A DNA stretch of 64,000 nucleotides, from assembly GCA_001662425.1 (NCBI GenBank), contig BDDC01000034.1:26101-90100 (forward strand). Reading direction: 5' to 3'. Below, piece after piece: positions 12,801 through 24,921 of this stretch. A program made the position numbers and the translations under genes. Within the stretch, counting starts at the first letter, position 1; every line of letters begins with the position of its first letter. The notes beneath the pieces are model-generated. The model had not been told where the DNA came from. It saw only the letters and a program-made list of their open reading frames with translations, and made no database searches. This stretch comes from Chlamydomonas sphaeroides. Lineage: Eukaryota > Chlorophyta > Chlorophyceae > Chlamydomonadales > Chlamydomonadaceae.

Positions 12801-13061
12801 CCGCAGCACGTGCGGTCGCCGCTGCTGTGCCTGTCCTCGCTGGACGACCCGGTCATCCCGCCCGGCCTGGTGGCGTACGCGGCGGAGGCGGCCGCCGCCA
12901 ACCCCGCGCTCATCGCGGCCTCCACCGTGCGCGGCGGCCACCTGGGCTGGCTGGCGGGGCAGCGGGGCGAGGAGCGGTGGATGCACCGCGTGGTGGTGCA
13001 GTACCTGGCGGCGGCGGCGTTTGGGGGCGGCAGCGGCGGCGGCGGCGGGGCTAAGAGGTGA
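9900..13061 (+). CDS. Alpha/beta hydrolase, YheT/EMB8 (AB-hydrolase 4) family
   Basis: Probable serine hydrolase; the substrate cannot be read from sequence. Family marks are the WWAVGPFAQTVL stretch before the core (~10378-10415), HGLGGNS (oxyanion region, exons 10659-10734 and 10928-11052), VVYNRRGHG, nucleophile elbow GLSAG (exon 11960-12077), acid LDDPVIP and histidine GGHLGW (exon 12807-13061). Further exons are 10333-10486, 11255-11464, 12240-12315 and 12436-12607; all of these join in frame. The start at 9900 gives a hydrophobic N-terminal segment (ALCLAGMVIHALWDIFISIL), probably a membrane anchor. The join between exon 1 and the exon at 10333 is unresolved because the frames differ. 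A region at ~10080-10330 is open in the second frame and could be partly coding. The intron at 11465-11959 holds a long hexanucleotide array. Confidence 0.82.
11793..11942. repeat. (CCCTGG)n hexanucleotide array, ~25 copies, in an intron
   Basis: Almost perfect CCCTGG repeat of about 150 bp, with a single change (CCTGGACCTGG) near 11860. It sits directly upstream of the 3' splice site of the exon that carries the hydrolase nucleophile. Confidence 0.95.
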
Positions 13062-13246
13062 GGCGGCGCGCGGGGAGGGCGGTGGCGTGTGTGGAGATGC
13101 GTGGAGGGTGGAAGGGCGACAAGCCGAGGGGAGGTGGCGCAGGGCGGTGTAGGGCGGCGGCCATGTACTGGTGCCGTGTTGTCGGGTGCGGTCGTGAAGC
13201 TCCATAGCTTCTTGTCGTGGGGCATTGCAGCTTTGTGGACGGTGCA

Positions 13247-13740
13247 AGTGTGCACATCATGTGTATAAAAGCAGAGCAGTGCAGCAGTGGTGTACCTTGG
13301 TGGGTGGTGAGCTGGGTGGCGAGGAATGCCCATCGGCCGGCAGACGACCATGGCACACCCTGCATGCTCGGGCACTGGGGAAGCGCCACTGGGTCCGGCC
13401 GTCGGTCAGCTCCTCTTCTGTGGGGAGATGTGGGGGCAGCACCTGCCAGCACCCGCGCGGCACGCCCAATTTTGGTGGCACGTCGGTCGTGCGTAGCCAG
13501 CAGTGTGCATAGCATACGCATACAAGCAGAGCCGTAGCGCGGGGCAGCTTCGTGCGGGCTCCTCGTGTGATGTGCCCAACGGCCGGCAGACGACACTGGC
13601 GCACTGTTCCAGCGCGGGTACTGGGGACGGCGGCCAGAACATCCGGCCCTCGGCCGGCTCCACTGCGGCTGTGCCAGCACGGCCATATGCTGATGGTCCA
13701 ACGGGTGAATCGTTCGTGGCGGTGTCCAGGTCTCGAGGAC
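13247..13740. repeat. Degenerate direct repeat, two ~255-bp units
   Basis: Units start at 13247 and 13502. Both open with AGTGTGCA, followed by TATAAAAGCAGAGC or CATACAAGCAGAGC. Both carry an identical CGGCCGGCAGACGAC core about 85 nt in, and later a TGCCAGCAC motif. Between these blocks the units have diverged strongly. This could be an old tandem duplication or a remnant of an unknown repeat family. Confidence 0.65.
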
Positions 13741-14083
13741 AGGACAGTCCGGTTGCGAGGGGCGCACTGTGAGGGGAGCCCTGCGACCCTGGCACACACC
13801 TCTCACCGTCACGCCACAGCGTGCCTTCCGCACAGCATGCATGGTCCGGAGGGGCGGCCGCTCATCGGGCGCCGCACTCTCAGCGGGCGCCTGCATCCCT
13901 ATGGCTTCGCCGGTGCACCTTGAGCTAGTCTCCGGTGCCAGGAATCCGGTCAGCTACGCGCAGTGCTCCCGAATCACGCCCCTGGCATCTCGTGCATTAC
14001 CTGTGACGCACACTCGGCACCTGATGCATAAGAATGGACCGGCAGCGTGCTGCACTCCACAGGTTACGTAGCGTGTCATGACT

Positions 14084-14088
14084 TTACA
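14084..14088 (-). terminator. Probable poly(A) signal of the golgin gene (TTACA on +)
   Basis: TTACA on the + strand reads TGTAA on the minus strand, about 440 nt past the golgin stop. Confidence 0.45.
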
Positions 14089-14527
14089 TCCAGAGCCGCC
14101 GCTCATTGCATAGGGAGCTCGCGGGACAGCTCGACGACTAGCGGCTCTGGCTCAGCGGCCCTTCCCACCAAGCCAGGCCCCTCCTGCCGCAAGTCTTCGG
14201 GCCTCAGTGCGCTCTGAGCACGAACTACCGCTCTACCCCAGCGCCGAATGCGCAATTGCAGTCTTGCCCTACCTTGCCAAGCCACATCACCGCCTGCTGC
14301 AACCTACCGTGCACCCAAAACCAACGCTTTGCCGCAGCCAAGGACCCCCTCCAGCGGCTCTAGACTACCGTACCACTCCCACAACCAACGCTCAGCCGTA
14401 CGACACGCTCACTGGATCGCTCCAGACCCGTCCCCAATGGCAGGCACACTGTCCTCTCACAAGCCCCGCTCGACCACCCCACGCCCCTTCCACAACACCA
14501 CCCCTTTCTTTCGCCCCGCAGCCGTTT

Positions 14528-17500
14528 CTACCAGTCGCCCTGATACGCGGGCTTGGGCGGGGCTGCGGCCGGCGGCTGCCCCGAGCCGCCCGCCGACTGC
14601 TGGGCGCCATACCCCACCGGCACCCCGTAGCCGCCGCCGTACGCAGACGGCGCCGCCGATGCCGGCGCCATCCCCGCCGCCGCAGGCTGCTGCTGCTGCG
14701 CCGGCACCTGTTGCTGCAGGTAGGAGGCAGCCGGGTACTGCTGCGGGCTGTAGGAGGGCTGCGGCGCCTGCGGGCCAGCGGCCTGGTACGCGGCCAGCGG
14801 TGCGCTGGCCTGGTAGGGCTGCGGCGGCGCGGCGGAGGCGCACGAAGGCATGGGCGCGCTGGGGTTGTGCTGGTGGTGGTACCCGGGGCTGGGCACCGCC
14901 GGCGTCAGCGGCTGCGAGTAGGCCACCGGTGACGGGCTGTGGCCGAGAGGCGCCGGATGCGGCTGCTGCGGCGGCGGGCCCTGCCAGGACGCGGCCGGGT
15001 GGGGCTGCGCCACGGCCTGGCCAGGTGGTGGCGGCGGTGGTGGCGGCAGCGCCACGGCCTGGTACTGGGGTTGAGGCGCGGCTGCTGCCGGCGGCGGGTA
15101 GGGCCGGCTCACATCCGTCGCGGCGGCGCTAGCTTCCCCATACGCGTTCGCCGGCACCTCGGTTGCCTGCTGCTGCTGCGGCTGCTGCTGCACAGGAGCA
15201 GGTGCGGCTGTTGGCGGCGGCACCGCCAGCGCAGCCACGGCGTGCTGCTGCTGCGCATGCGCATGCGCCGCGTGTGCTTGCTCCGCTGCTGCTGCTGCCG
15301 CCTGCTGCTGCTGCTGCTGCGCGCCCGCCGCCGCTGCCGCCTTGGTGGCCGCCGCCTGCTGCTCCAGCGCCGCCTGCTGCCGCATCGCGGCCTCGTCCCG
15401 GCTGAGCAGGAACTGCACCCACTGGTCCGCCAGCGAGTCGCCCGACGCGCCGCCACCGCCGCCCGGCCCGCCGAAGCCGCCGCCGCCGCCCCCGCCGGCC
15501 CCCACCAGCATGCGGCCGGCGCCGCTGACGAGCGCCAGCGGGGCGCCCGCGACGCGGCTGAGCAGGCCTCGGCGGCTGCCTAGCAGGCCCAGCGCGGCCC
15601 GGTCCTCGTCGCTCATGTTGAGCATGCGCGCCATGAGCTGCAGCACCTGCGGCCGCCGGGGGGTTGTGCAGGCAAGGGGGCAGTGCAAGGATGGCGGTGG
15701 GCAGCGGGCAGGCTACGCAGAACTGGGCCCCCTGGACGAGCTGTGGCGATGAGGCAATGCAAATCCGCCGCCCGCCACGCTGAGCCGCCGGTTCTACCGA
15801 TTGCAGCGCCCTCCCCTCCCCTCGGCAGCCTGCGCCCTCACGTCAGGCCACCGGCTGCTGCCCGCTCCCCCAACCGACCTCACCTCCTTGCTGTGGTTGC
15901 GCTGGAAATAGGTGAGCAGCAGCTTGCCCATGATGGTGCGGTCCACCATGCCGTTGGTCTCGCTGCTCATGGCCGCGGCCTGGGCCACCGCCTGGTCCAG
16001 CGCGCGGCGCAGCATGGCGCATTCCTCGCTCGTGCGCGCTTCGCTGGCGGCGGCCGCGGCCAGCGAGGCGCGCGTCTGCGAGGCGCGGCGCACAGCAAGG
16101 CGCGGGCGGTCGGCGGTGCGGCGCGGAGGCCGCAGAGGGCGCTGCTGCCATCCTCTACATAGGAGTTCGGTCACGCGGTCCCAGGTCCGCAGGACAATTA
16201 ACCTGTGCTGCCTCAAAGCTGTCGCCCAATCAGTTAGATGAATGGCGGGCCGTTATGATGTGGCAGGGATGGGGCGGCCGCACCTGCTCCACTGCCCGCT
16301 CCGCCGCCTCGCGCCCCGCTTGCGTCGCCGCGACTGCCTCCTGCGCCGCCGCCAGCTCCTGCTGCAGGCGCGCCGCCTTGTTGGCGGTGGCCCGTACCTC
16401 GAGCCGCAGCTTCTCGGCGGCCTCGCTCTCGTACGTCAACTCCCCGAGCGCAGCCTGCGGCGGCGAGGGTGTTGGCGGTTGGCTGCCGGGGAGCGCGCAC
16501 CTGAACGTCGCGCCCCGGCCTGGCGCAGAGCGACCCCTGCGGACCAGGCCCCCATCGGGCACACCACGCCGCCGCATGCACAGCGTGCCCGCCCGCCCGC
16601 CCCGCCTGGTACGGGTACCTGCAGGTTCTGGATCTCGACGTCCTTGAGCTCCAGGGCCTCCATCAGGCCTGCGGTGTGAGGTCGGCAAGCACAGGCGCGC
16701 AGCGGAGCTGGGCGTCAGGGTCGGGTCCCATGAGCCGTGCCATCGCGAAGCGGGGCCGCCGGCATGACCTCATGCGCGGCCCCAACCCAGCCTTTCTTTG
16801 CCTCCGCCCGCCGGCCTGAACACAAACGCACCGGCAACCTCCGCCTCCAGGCGCGGCAGCGCCGCCCGGGCGGCCTCCAGCGCCGCGGTGAGCTCCGCCA
16901 CCTCCACCGCGTGCTTGTCCTGCGCCGCGCGCACCTCGGCCTCCACACGCCAGCCCACCTGCGCAAGGTCCAGGCCGGCATACCAGCACCACAGCCGTGA
17001 GACCCACCATGCCATGCCACTAGCCGCCCCCGACACGCGCGAGCTGACGCTGTGTTTCCACCAACACGAGCCCTCGCTCCTCGGCATACGCGAGGGCCCC
17101 TGCGCTCAACCCCAGCCCCACCTTGTCCTCCTCTTCCTCCTCCTCCTGCAGCATCTGTGCTTTGAGCTTGAGCAGCTGCCCACGCAGCCGCTCCCGCTCG
17201 CCATCCGCCGCGTCCAGCTCATCACGCAAGGCAGCCACCTCAGACCGCAGCGCCGCCAGCTCGCCCGACCCAACGCCGTCATTGCCATCGCCGGCGCCGC
17301 CGTCCACCGCGGCCCCGGCGACACCCGAGAAGGTCGGCTGTAGCGTGTGACCACCAGAGCTGGGGCGGCCGTCGGCGGCAACGGCGATGGCCGCCGCGGC
17401 TGCCACCAGGGAGCCGTGCGGGGACATGATGCTCTCCTGGCGGCTCGCCTGGCGACGGGCACATCCAGGTGGGTGGGGCGCGGCACGACGTCAGTCGCCT

Positions 17501-20500
17501 GTGGGTGAGTGCACCTGCCTGGCAAGCACCGCGACTTCTGCGAAGCAGCGGCACGTCGGCGCAGGGCAGGCCAGCACCTCGCCGCCCTACACGACATCCT
17601 TGATGCTGTTCTCACAACCCCGCCCCCACGGGCACAACCGCCCGGCCGCCAGCCACGCACCATCATGGGCGTGTGCGCAGCACTGGCCTCCGCCACCGCC
17701 ACCTGCATGTCCTCGCGCTGCTGCGCCAGATGCTGCTGGTACACGTGGCTCAGCTGCCGCAGCTCGGCCGTGGCCGCGTCGCGCTCCGCCGCCGCCGCCG
17801 CCAGCTGCGCCGCCAGGCTGCGCGCCTCGTGCTGCGAGCGGGACGCCTCGGCCGCCGCAGCCGCCGCGGCGGCGTGCGCGGCCTCCAACTGCGGCTGCGG
17901 GCGCGGGCGCAAACGCGTGGCCCACACAGCACACAACCAGTCAGCCTCGCGCCCACACTCAGTCCCATACCCAGCAGCCCCGTGCTGCTTGTCCACGCAC
18001 TACGCCCCGGCCCTGCCCTACGCCCCGCTTGCTGCCGGATCAACCCACTCCACGAGCAGCGGGGCCTGCAGGCCGCACCTGCAGCCGGCGCGCCTCGGCC
18101 TGCAGCCGCATGCTCTCGGCGCGCGCCGCCGCCAGCTCGCGCTCCGCGTGGCTGTCGTGGTCGCCGTAGCCGTAGCCGCCCTGCTGCTGCCGCTCCAGCT
18201 GGCTGTGCAGCGCCTCCACCTCGCGGCGCAGCGCCGCCTCGCTGGCGGCGGCGGCCGCGGCAGCGGACGACGACTCGGTCTGCAGCCGCTCCAGCTGCGA
18301 GCGCAGCTCCTGTTGGGGCGGCAGGGGAGCGGCGGGTGGGGCGCAAGGGAGCGCAGGGTAAACCGGGGCGCCATGGGAGTGGGGGTCACGGGCAGCCGGC
18401 GCGGCAGGGGCGGACGGCACGTTGGGTTGTGCAGGTGCAGGCGGTGAGGGCGCGGCCCACTGCCATCCATGGCGACTGCGAGGGGGGCTGGGCGGCGCCC
18501 CACCTGCACCAGCTCCGAGTCACGAGCGCCCGCCTCAAGCGCCAGCTTGAGCCTGCGCTCCGTGTCGGCGGCCGTCACGGCGCGCTCCTGCAGCTCCTTC
18601 TTCCAGAACGCGTCCCGCTCCTGCAGCACCGCCTGGCTGCGGTTGGCCTGCTCGTCCAGCGCATGCTGCAGCTGCGCTACCTGCATGCGCGGGCGGCGAG
18701 GACAGGGTGCGGTGACGAGGAGCGGAGGGCACGTCCAAGACGACGGCCGCTGGCATGCGAGCGCCCTCTGCGCCCCGGCCGCCGCCGTGTTGGGCTTCCC
18801 CTCCCACCCTGGCAGCGAGCTAGTGCCATCCTAACCCATGGACGTGCGTCCACCGGCCCACGCGCCTGCGTCTGCAGCGACCCCATGCGCTCCGACGCCC
18901 CCGCCAGCGACTCCACCAGCGCGCTGTCCTCGCCACGCTGGGCCTGGGCCGCCGCCAGCGCCGCCGCCAGGCCGGCGGCGTGCTCGGCGGCAGCATGCCG
19001 GGCAGCCTCGGCGCCGTCCAGCAACGCCTGCAGCCTGCGGTGGTTGGTAATCGGGGGACGTCGTGCACAACAGCTCAGGTCAGGCCGCAATTCCCGTGGC
19101 TATCGTTCTGATCCTACCCGCCAGAGCCGCCCCATGCCGCACCTGCGAGCAAGGTCCTCCGCCACCTCGGCCCTCCGCTCGGCCTCCTCCCGGGCGCGCT
19201 CCTCCTCCGCCAGCTGCTCCTGCAGCGCCACCGCCGCCGCCGCCTCCCGCTCCGCACGCTGCAGCGCGCCAGCAGCCTCCGCCGCCAGCTCGCGGCAGCG
19301 CGCCTCCGCGGCCTCGGCCGCGTGCTGCGCCGTCACCAGCCGCTCGCGCGCGGTCGCTAGCTGCGCCGCCAGCTGCGCCTCCACCGCGGCCTCGGCGCCC
19401 GCCTGCGCCAGCGCCGCGTCCGCCGAGGCGCGGGCCTCCTCCAGCTGATGCGCCAGCTGCACGGCGTGTGGGCGGACCGACACCGTTGGCGGGTTCCAGT
19501 GCATGGGCGTGGTGGTGGGGACAGCGCGCCAGCATGTACCCCAGCGCTGTCAGGCCCCTCACTTTCAGCTCGGGGCACTAGCTCGAAAGCGCATACTTGA
19601 CAGAAGTGGACCCTCGGTGCATCCCCTTGTCAATCCTGCAATCCCCAAACATTTCTGCGTCCTGCAGCCTGCCATATCCCGACGTGATTACGGCATGCAG
19701 CGGCGGGCGGGCGGGCGGCCTACCTGCGCAGCCCGTTCCTCCGCGGCGGTCGCCCTGGCCTGCGCGCCGCGCTGCTCCTCGCGCACCGCCTCGACGGCCG
19801 CTGCGGAGGCCTCTGCGTCCTCGCTCAGCGACAGCAGCTGCTCCTTGAGCGACGCCACCTGGTAGAGCGCCACACGGCATGGGCAGCGGTGCACGGCATG
19901 GTACGCTTAGCCCAGGAGGATAGTATGCAACTGCGGCGAAGCCAGGTACATGCTACGTCGCGGCGATGGGCGCTGGTCCTGCTAGCTGCCGAGTGCGGCA
20001 ACCCCTGGGCCGCCGTCACGGCAATGCGCACCTGCTTGCGGGCGGCCGCGTGCGCCTCCTCCTCAGCAGCCAGACGCCCACGCCACTCCTCCTCCGCAGC
20101 CGCCGCCTGGCTGCGCGCCGCGGCTGCTGCTGCTTCGGCCTCTGCCAGGGCCGCGGCGCCGCCGGCAGCCTCAGCCGCCTCCTGATTGCGCAGCGCCGCC
20201 AGGGCCGCCTCCAGCTCGGACACGCGGGCCTGGGAATCCGACACGCGTGCCTCGGCAGCCTCCGCTTGCGCCGCGCGCTGTGAGGCCTCAGCCCGTGCGG
20301 CCTCGGCCGCGGCCTCGGCTTCCGCGCATCGCTGCTCCGCGGCCGCCACCGCGGCCTCTGCTGCCGTGGCGCGCGCCTCCGCGGCCTCGCAGCGTTGCCG
20401 AGCGTCGTTTGCCTCCGCCGCCAGTTCCTGGTCGGGGCGCAGATACCATGGCAGTAGCACATCTTAGGTTCCTCACTTGGACGTGCTTAGCCACACCCTG

Positions 20501-23500
20501 ACCCTAGCTGGCGCCACTGCGCTCGCAAACGCCAGGCGGTCCCAACGCCAGTATGTACTACAGGACCGTCGCTAATCCGGTTCCTGCATCCCCACAGCAT
20601 GCCCACACCCCATCGGTGATCCCTCACCCCGGCAGCCTGCTGCTCCCGCAGCTGTGCCTGCAGAGCCTCCAGCTGCTCAACCAGCGCAGCCGCGCGCTCC
20701 TCGCCCGCCCGCACCGCCGCCTCGGTCGCAGCGCGCGCCACCGCCTCCGCCGCTCGGGACGCGGCGGACGCCTCCGCGGCGCGCGCCTCCTCGTCCGCCA
20801 GCCGCGCCTCGGCCTCCGCCGCGCGCGCCTCGAGCTCGCGGCCGCACGCCTCGAGTTCCTCCACTCGAACCCGCGTGGCAGCGTGCGCGGTCCGCTCCGC
20901 CTCCAGCTGCTGTCGGTGCTGCAACCCGAACCTCTGCTCGTCCTCGAACAGCTCCTTCATCATCTCCAGCTGCTCCCGCATGCTGGTGAGAGGGCCGTCC
21001 TCGGCATCGCCCTCGCCCGGCGCGTTTGAGCTGGTGGCGGCGTCCGCAGCCGCGGCACGCGCGGCAGCGGCCGCTGCCTCGGCGTCAGACGTGCGCCTCT
21101 CGGCCTCCGCCAATGCGGCAGCGTTCGCGGCGCGCGTCTCCTCCAGCTGCCGCTCCAGGTCGGCAAGCCGGGAGCGCAGCTGCTCGGCCGCGCCGGCGTC
21201 TGCCGCGCCGCGCTGCGACGCGTCTGCGAGCTCCCGGCGCGCCTCCGCCAGCGCAGACTGCGCCTCCGCCAGCTCCTGCCGCAGCTGCGACTCGGTGGCT
21301 GCAAAGGCCTCCGCCCTGGCCTCCGCCGCCTCGGCGCGCGCAACGGCAGCGGCCGCGGCATCGCGCGCCTCTGCCGCTTGCGCTTCGGCCGCGTCCGCGC
21401 GCACCTCGGCAGCGCCCGCCGCCGCCCTGGCCTGCTCCGCGGCGGCCTCAGCCGCAAGTGCCGCTTCCCGCGCCGCCGCCTCAGACGCCGCAAGCGCCTG
21501 CGCCGCAGACTCTGCTGCGCCTGCGCCGACGCCAAGCTGCTCCCGCAGCGCGGCGAGTTGCGCCGCAGCGGCCGCCTCCGCTCTCCGCAGCTCCTCCGAG
21601 TGGTGCTGCGTTGCTGCTGCCGCGGCACCGCGAGCCGCCGCCAGCTCCGACTCAATGCCCGCTAGCTTGCGCTCCAGGTCCCCAGCGGTCGACTGCATGG
21701 CCGCCAGCTGCGCCTCGAGCTCGGCGACCCGCTGCGCCGCCGACGCCGCAGCCGCCTCGGCATGCGCCTTGGCCTGCACGCGGCAGGGGCCCCGCTGGGG
21801 TACTTACGCCTCCGCACCCAGCCATCACGGACCGAACATCGGCAGGCGCTGCAGCCAGGCCCGGTCCCGCCGTTCGCCAAGGGCACCCACCTGCTGCAGC
21901 TCCTCGGCCGCGGCGCCAGCCGGCTCCGCGCCTGCGGCCCCCCGCTCGCCCTGCTGCTGCAGCTGCTGCGCCTTGGCCAGCTCCACCCGCAGCCGCTCCA
22001 CCGTGTCCTCCAGCTCGGTGGCCCGCGAGGCGGCCTGTGCACATGGCAGGCAGGGGCCCAACGCCACGAGTAGGGCACGCAGCAGGCACCGGGTTCAGGT
22101 GAACTTGTGAAGGCCGCGTGCGCACGCGGTTCCGGGGGGCGACAGCCGTCAGTGCCTCAGGTCGCCGTCTGCGCCGGCGCGCCCCAACGTGCAAAGCAAG
22201 CAACCTGGCTCACAGTGGCGGCCGCTTGACGCTGCTGCTGCAGCTCGGCCTTCCAGAATGAATCGTGGCTGGCCATGTCCGCCACATCGCCCTCCACCTG
22301 GGCCTGGGCCTGGGAGCGCGGCATGGCAGGGCGCAGTCTTGCCAGGGCCATCGCGCTATGCAAACAGGTTACACCACAGCATGCGCTGGCCGATGTTGGG
22401 CTGGGCCCGCAGGTCCCCGCAAGAGACCGCGGCCCCTGAGCCAAGGGCCCCACCTGCTGAAGCCGCTCCGCCAGCTTCTCGGCCTCCCGCCGCGTGGCGT
22501 CGTGTGCTTGCTGCTCTGAGGTCAGCTCCTGCCGCAGCAGGGCGGCAGTGTGGGACTGGGCCTGCACGGGGGAGGCAGAGGGGTGGGGGAGCGTGGGTGG
22601 GCGGCAGCGGCAGCCTCGCATGCCGGTGAGATGCCCCGCTGACTGGCGCTGCCGCGCACCTGCAGAAGCTCGGCGCTATCCTCCGCATCCTCCAGCGCCC
22701 TGCGCAGCTTGGCAACCTCCGCCGACAAGCCCTCATTCTCGAGCGTCACTTCGAGGAGCTGCTGCTTGAGCAGCTCCACCTGGCGATGGGAAGGAGCAGG
22801 GCATCAGTCATAGCTGTGGCACCGCGAACCCAGCAGTTGTTGGAGATTCGTACAGGAATACTGATAGACGTCCTTCATGGAGCAGGCAGCGGCAGTCGCA
22901 CGGTGCACGTACCTGGGGCTTGTGTTTGGCGCCGTCCGCGGCTTCCTCCGCGCCAGCCACATGCGTGGCGACCTTGGTCAGCCACGACATGGTGTTAGTA
23001 GCGGACCCAAGCAAGTGACGGCCCACACCCGCACCCACAGCGCCTGCGCTGAGCGCGGCGGGGCTGGGTGACGCAGCTGGCGGCTGCGCTGGGCTGACGC
23101 CAGACAGCGGCAGCGCCGCGGCGGGGCCAGGAGAGCGCCCTGCCTCGGCGCTGGTCTCGTTGGCAGGCGCCTCGCCAAAGGGGATGGGTCGCTGCGAGAA
23201 GCCATAGCCACTATTGTCGCCCTCGTCCTCCGCCGGCTGGCTTACGGGCGGATGATCGCCATCCTCAGCCATCGCCGGGTGGTCCGGCTGCGTCCCATTT
23301 CCATGATGCACCCCAGCTGGGCCATTTGAGGGCCTGCAGGAGGCACGGAGGCACCCGGTGTCGCCGGTCCTGGTGTGTGCACTAGGCAGTTGCGGGCGGG
23401 TCCGTGGTGATCGGCACCGCACTTGTGCGCCGCGCACCTGACATGGCCTATCGGCACACCCGGCTGGGGGTAGTCCTACACGAGACGCGCAGTGCACGGT

Positions 23501-23684
23501 TATGACGATTGTGGCGAAGGATAGCGCAGCTGCAATTCAGTAACTTGAAAGTCCAGCTTGCTCCAAACGCGACCATTCCACCGACCTCGTCATCATCATC
23601 AAGTACAAGGCTCTTGACGTTCGAGGCTAAGTTTGTCGCGCGAGAAGCAGCGGCGTTGACGATGTTCCCCGCTATGTTCCACAT
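14528..23684 (-). CDS. Long coiled-coil golgin with GRAB domain (GMAP-210/GDAP1/GC3-4-like), 20 exons, ~1,950 aa
   Basis: Predicted Golgi tether. The start MWNIAGNIVNAAASRA leads into an acidic DDDDE as in plant golgin candidates. After a disordered part (to ~169) comes an Ala/Glu/Arg/Gln-rich coiled coil (~170-1540). The GRAB-type ARF-binding region follows (~1554-1600): VDRTIMGKLLLTYFQ, then QLMARMLNMSDEDR. The last 350 residues are Gln/Pro/Ala-rich with poly-Gln and poly-Pro, an unusual extension. Exons (minus): 23582-23684, 22913-23316, 22660-22779, 22454-22561, 22205-22309, 21891-22034, 20628-21773, 20032-20427, 19724-19858, 19143-19456, 18866-19034, 18504-18680, 18079-18309, 17661-17888, 17035-17448, 16832-16958, 16619-16668, 16284-16454, 15884-16075, 14528-15646. 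All join in frame. The intron after 18866 appears to be GC-AG. Weakest splices are the first intron and the donor at 17035. Confidence 0.85.
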
Positions 23685-24029
23685 TCTCAGCCGATTTGTG
23701 CAAGCATTGGCTGAACGCAGAAAGGAACCAAATTGATGTGCGTGTGGAGTTGGAAGAGCAGCACGGAAGCGGGCCCCTGGCGAGCAGCTCAGGGTATCAA
23801 AGGGCCTGCCACTGTTGGTAGGATTGTAAAGGCACAAGGCTCGTCTATATGAATTCTCACTGTCCTCCACAGTCCGGAGAGCGCAACAGGTCTTCGTGCA
23901 TCAGCAAGCTCAGGCCTAGTTGGCTACACTTTGCGAGGCCCCCTTCATAACATACATAGTACTGCAACGTCCACACCTGTCCATCTTCAGTCTCGTTTCG
24001 CGCCTCCCGGCGCAGGCCGGGCCACCGGG
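23685..24029. promoter_or_regulatory. Short divergent promoter region, golgin (-) and plastid TM protein (+)
   Basis: Only 345 bp separate the two start codons, so the genes probably share a bidirectional promoter. The stretch is less GC-rich than the flanking exons. I see no clear TATA box. Confidence 0.5.
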
Positions 24030-24921
24030 ATGACTAGCCTCGTTCAGCGCTCCTTAGCATCTAGCTGTCCTCTACTAGCTCACAAGAGCCCTCGTGTGCA
24101 TTTGCGAGCGCAGCCCGTCTGCCAACGGAGCGGACGGCGGACATCGCTTGTGTGCCGTGCCGGCTGCTCCGCCGTCGGCGAGACGACGCAGCTGATTGAG
24201 ACAGCGCCGCGAGCATGTGTGCGGGACCCAACGCAGCCGCCGTGCTGGATCCCCCCGCTCATCGTCATCGGCCTGGCGACGTTACTCAGCGCTGTGATTC
24301 TCAAGAACCGGAAGCGCAAGCCAGCCGTAACGGAGACAGATGAGCTTCTACCGGTGCCGCCCAGCCCGCAGCAGGACCCGCGCAGCTACCAGCGCGCACT
24401 GGCGCGCACTCGGCAGGCGGCCCATGTGTGAGTCAGGCGCCAGGCCGGGGCCCGGGGCACACAGCCGCCCGCGCAGAATGCACACAGCCGCTGCTGGCCG
24501 CCTCGGTCGCGGCAGTCCTTTCGGCCTAGAGGAAAGCACGCGCTACGCTGGCGCCACCTGGCAGACCTGGGCCCCCGCTAGCGGCTACCCTGCCGCGCCC
24601 AAACCCTTGACCCGTTGACCCGTGCCTTCGTCGCCGCCCAGGAACCGCGCGGTGGCGTACATCAAGACAGGCGAGCCGGCGCGCGCCTACACGGAGCTGG
24701 GGCGGGCGCTGGCCGAGAACAGCATCTGCCGCTCGCCGCTGGATGGGCAGCACACCAGGGACGAGCTGGTGGAGCTGTACAAGCTGCACCTGCACAACGC
24801 TGAGGTGCCGCCCAACTTCGCGACGCTGCTGCAGCTGCAGGAGCTGCTGGGCATCGGTCAGGAGGAAGCGGAAAAGATAGAGCTTGAGGTGATGCAGACG
24901 CCGGGCGCGTTCAGCATCTGA
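24030..24921 (+). CDS. Plastid-targeted single-TM protein, unknown function (225 aa, 2 exons)
   Basis: Exons 24030-24427 and 24642-24921 join in frame. Residues 1-43 look like a chlorophyte plastid transit peptide: rich in Ser/Arg/Ala, almost no acidic residues, and a VCRA-type end. An earlier in-frame ATG at 23931 is possible, but the 24030 start gives the more typical leader. Residues ~73-91 form one membrane helix (WIPPLIVIGLATLLSAVI) followed by the basic stop-transfer NRKRK. The C-terminal ~90 residues are helical and hydrophilic. They include a TPR-like AYIKTGEPARAYTELGRAL, then LYKLHLHNAEVPPNFATLLQ and LQELLGIGQEEAEKIE. I do not recognise the family; the C-terminal part looks well conserved in style and may bind a partner. 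Confidence 0.75.

Larger units (their letters stand above)
13062..14527. other. Convergent intergenic region between hydrolase and golgin genes
   Basis: This is 3' flank of two convergent genes. It holds a degenerate direct repeat (13247-13740) and the golgin poly(A) signal. Open frames here have no family resemblance or splice structure that I can support. Confidence 0.6.

Noticed and set aside
13051..13896. 281-codon minus-strand open frame with an internal repeat (SSAGRWA)
   Set aside because: The repeat reflects the 255-bp DNA repeat. No splice structure or family signal, and conservation between units is not codon-like.
17673..19448. 591-codon + strand open frame
   Set aside because: It lies antisense to golgin coiled-coil exons and reads through their introns. 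Composition is the expected mirror of GC-rich Ala/Glu/Arg codons.
20875..22110. 411-codon + strand Ser/Ala-rich open frame
   Set aside because: Mirror of the large golgin exon 20628-21773; no family resemblance.
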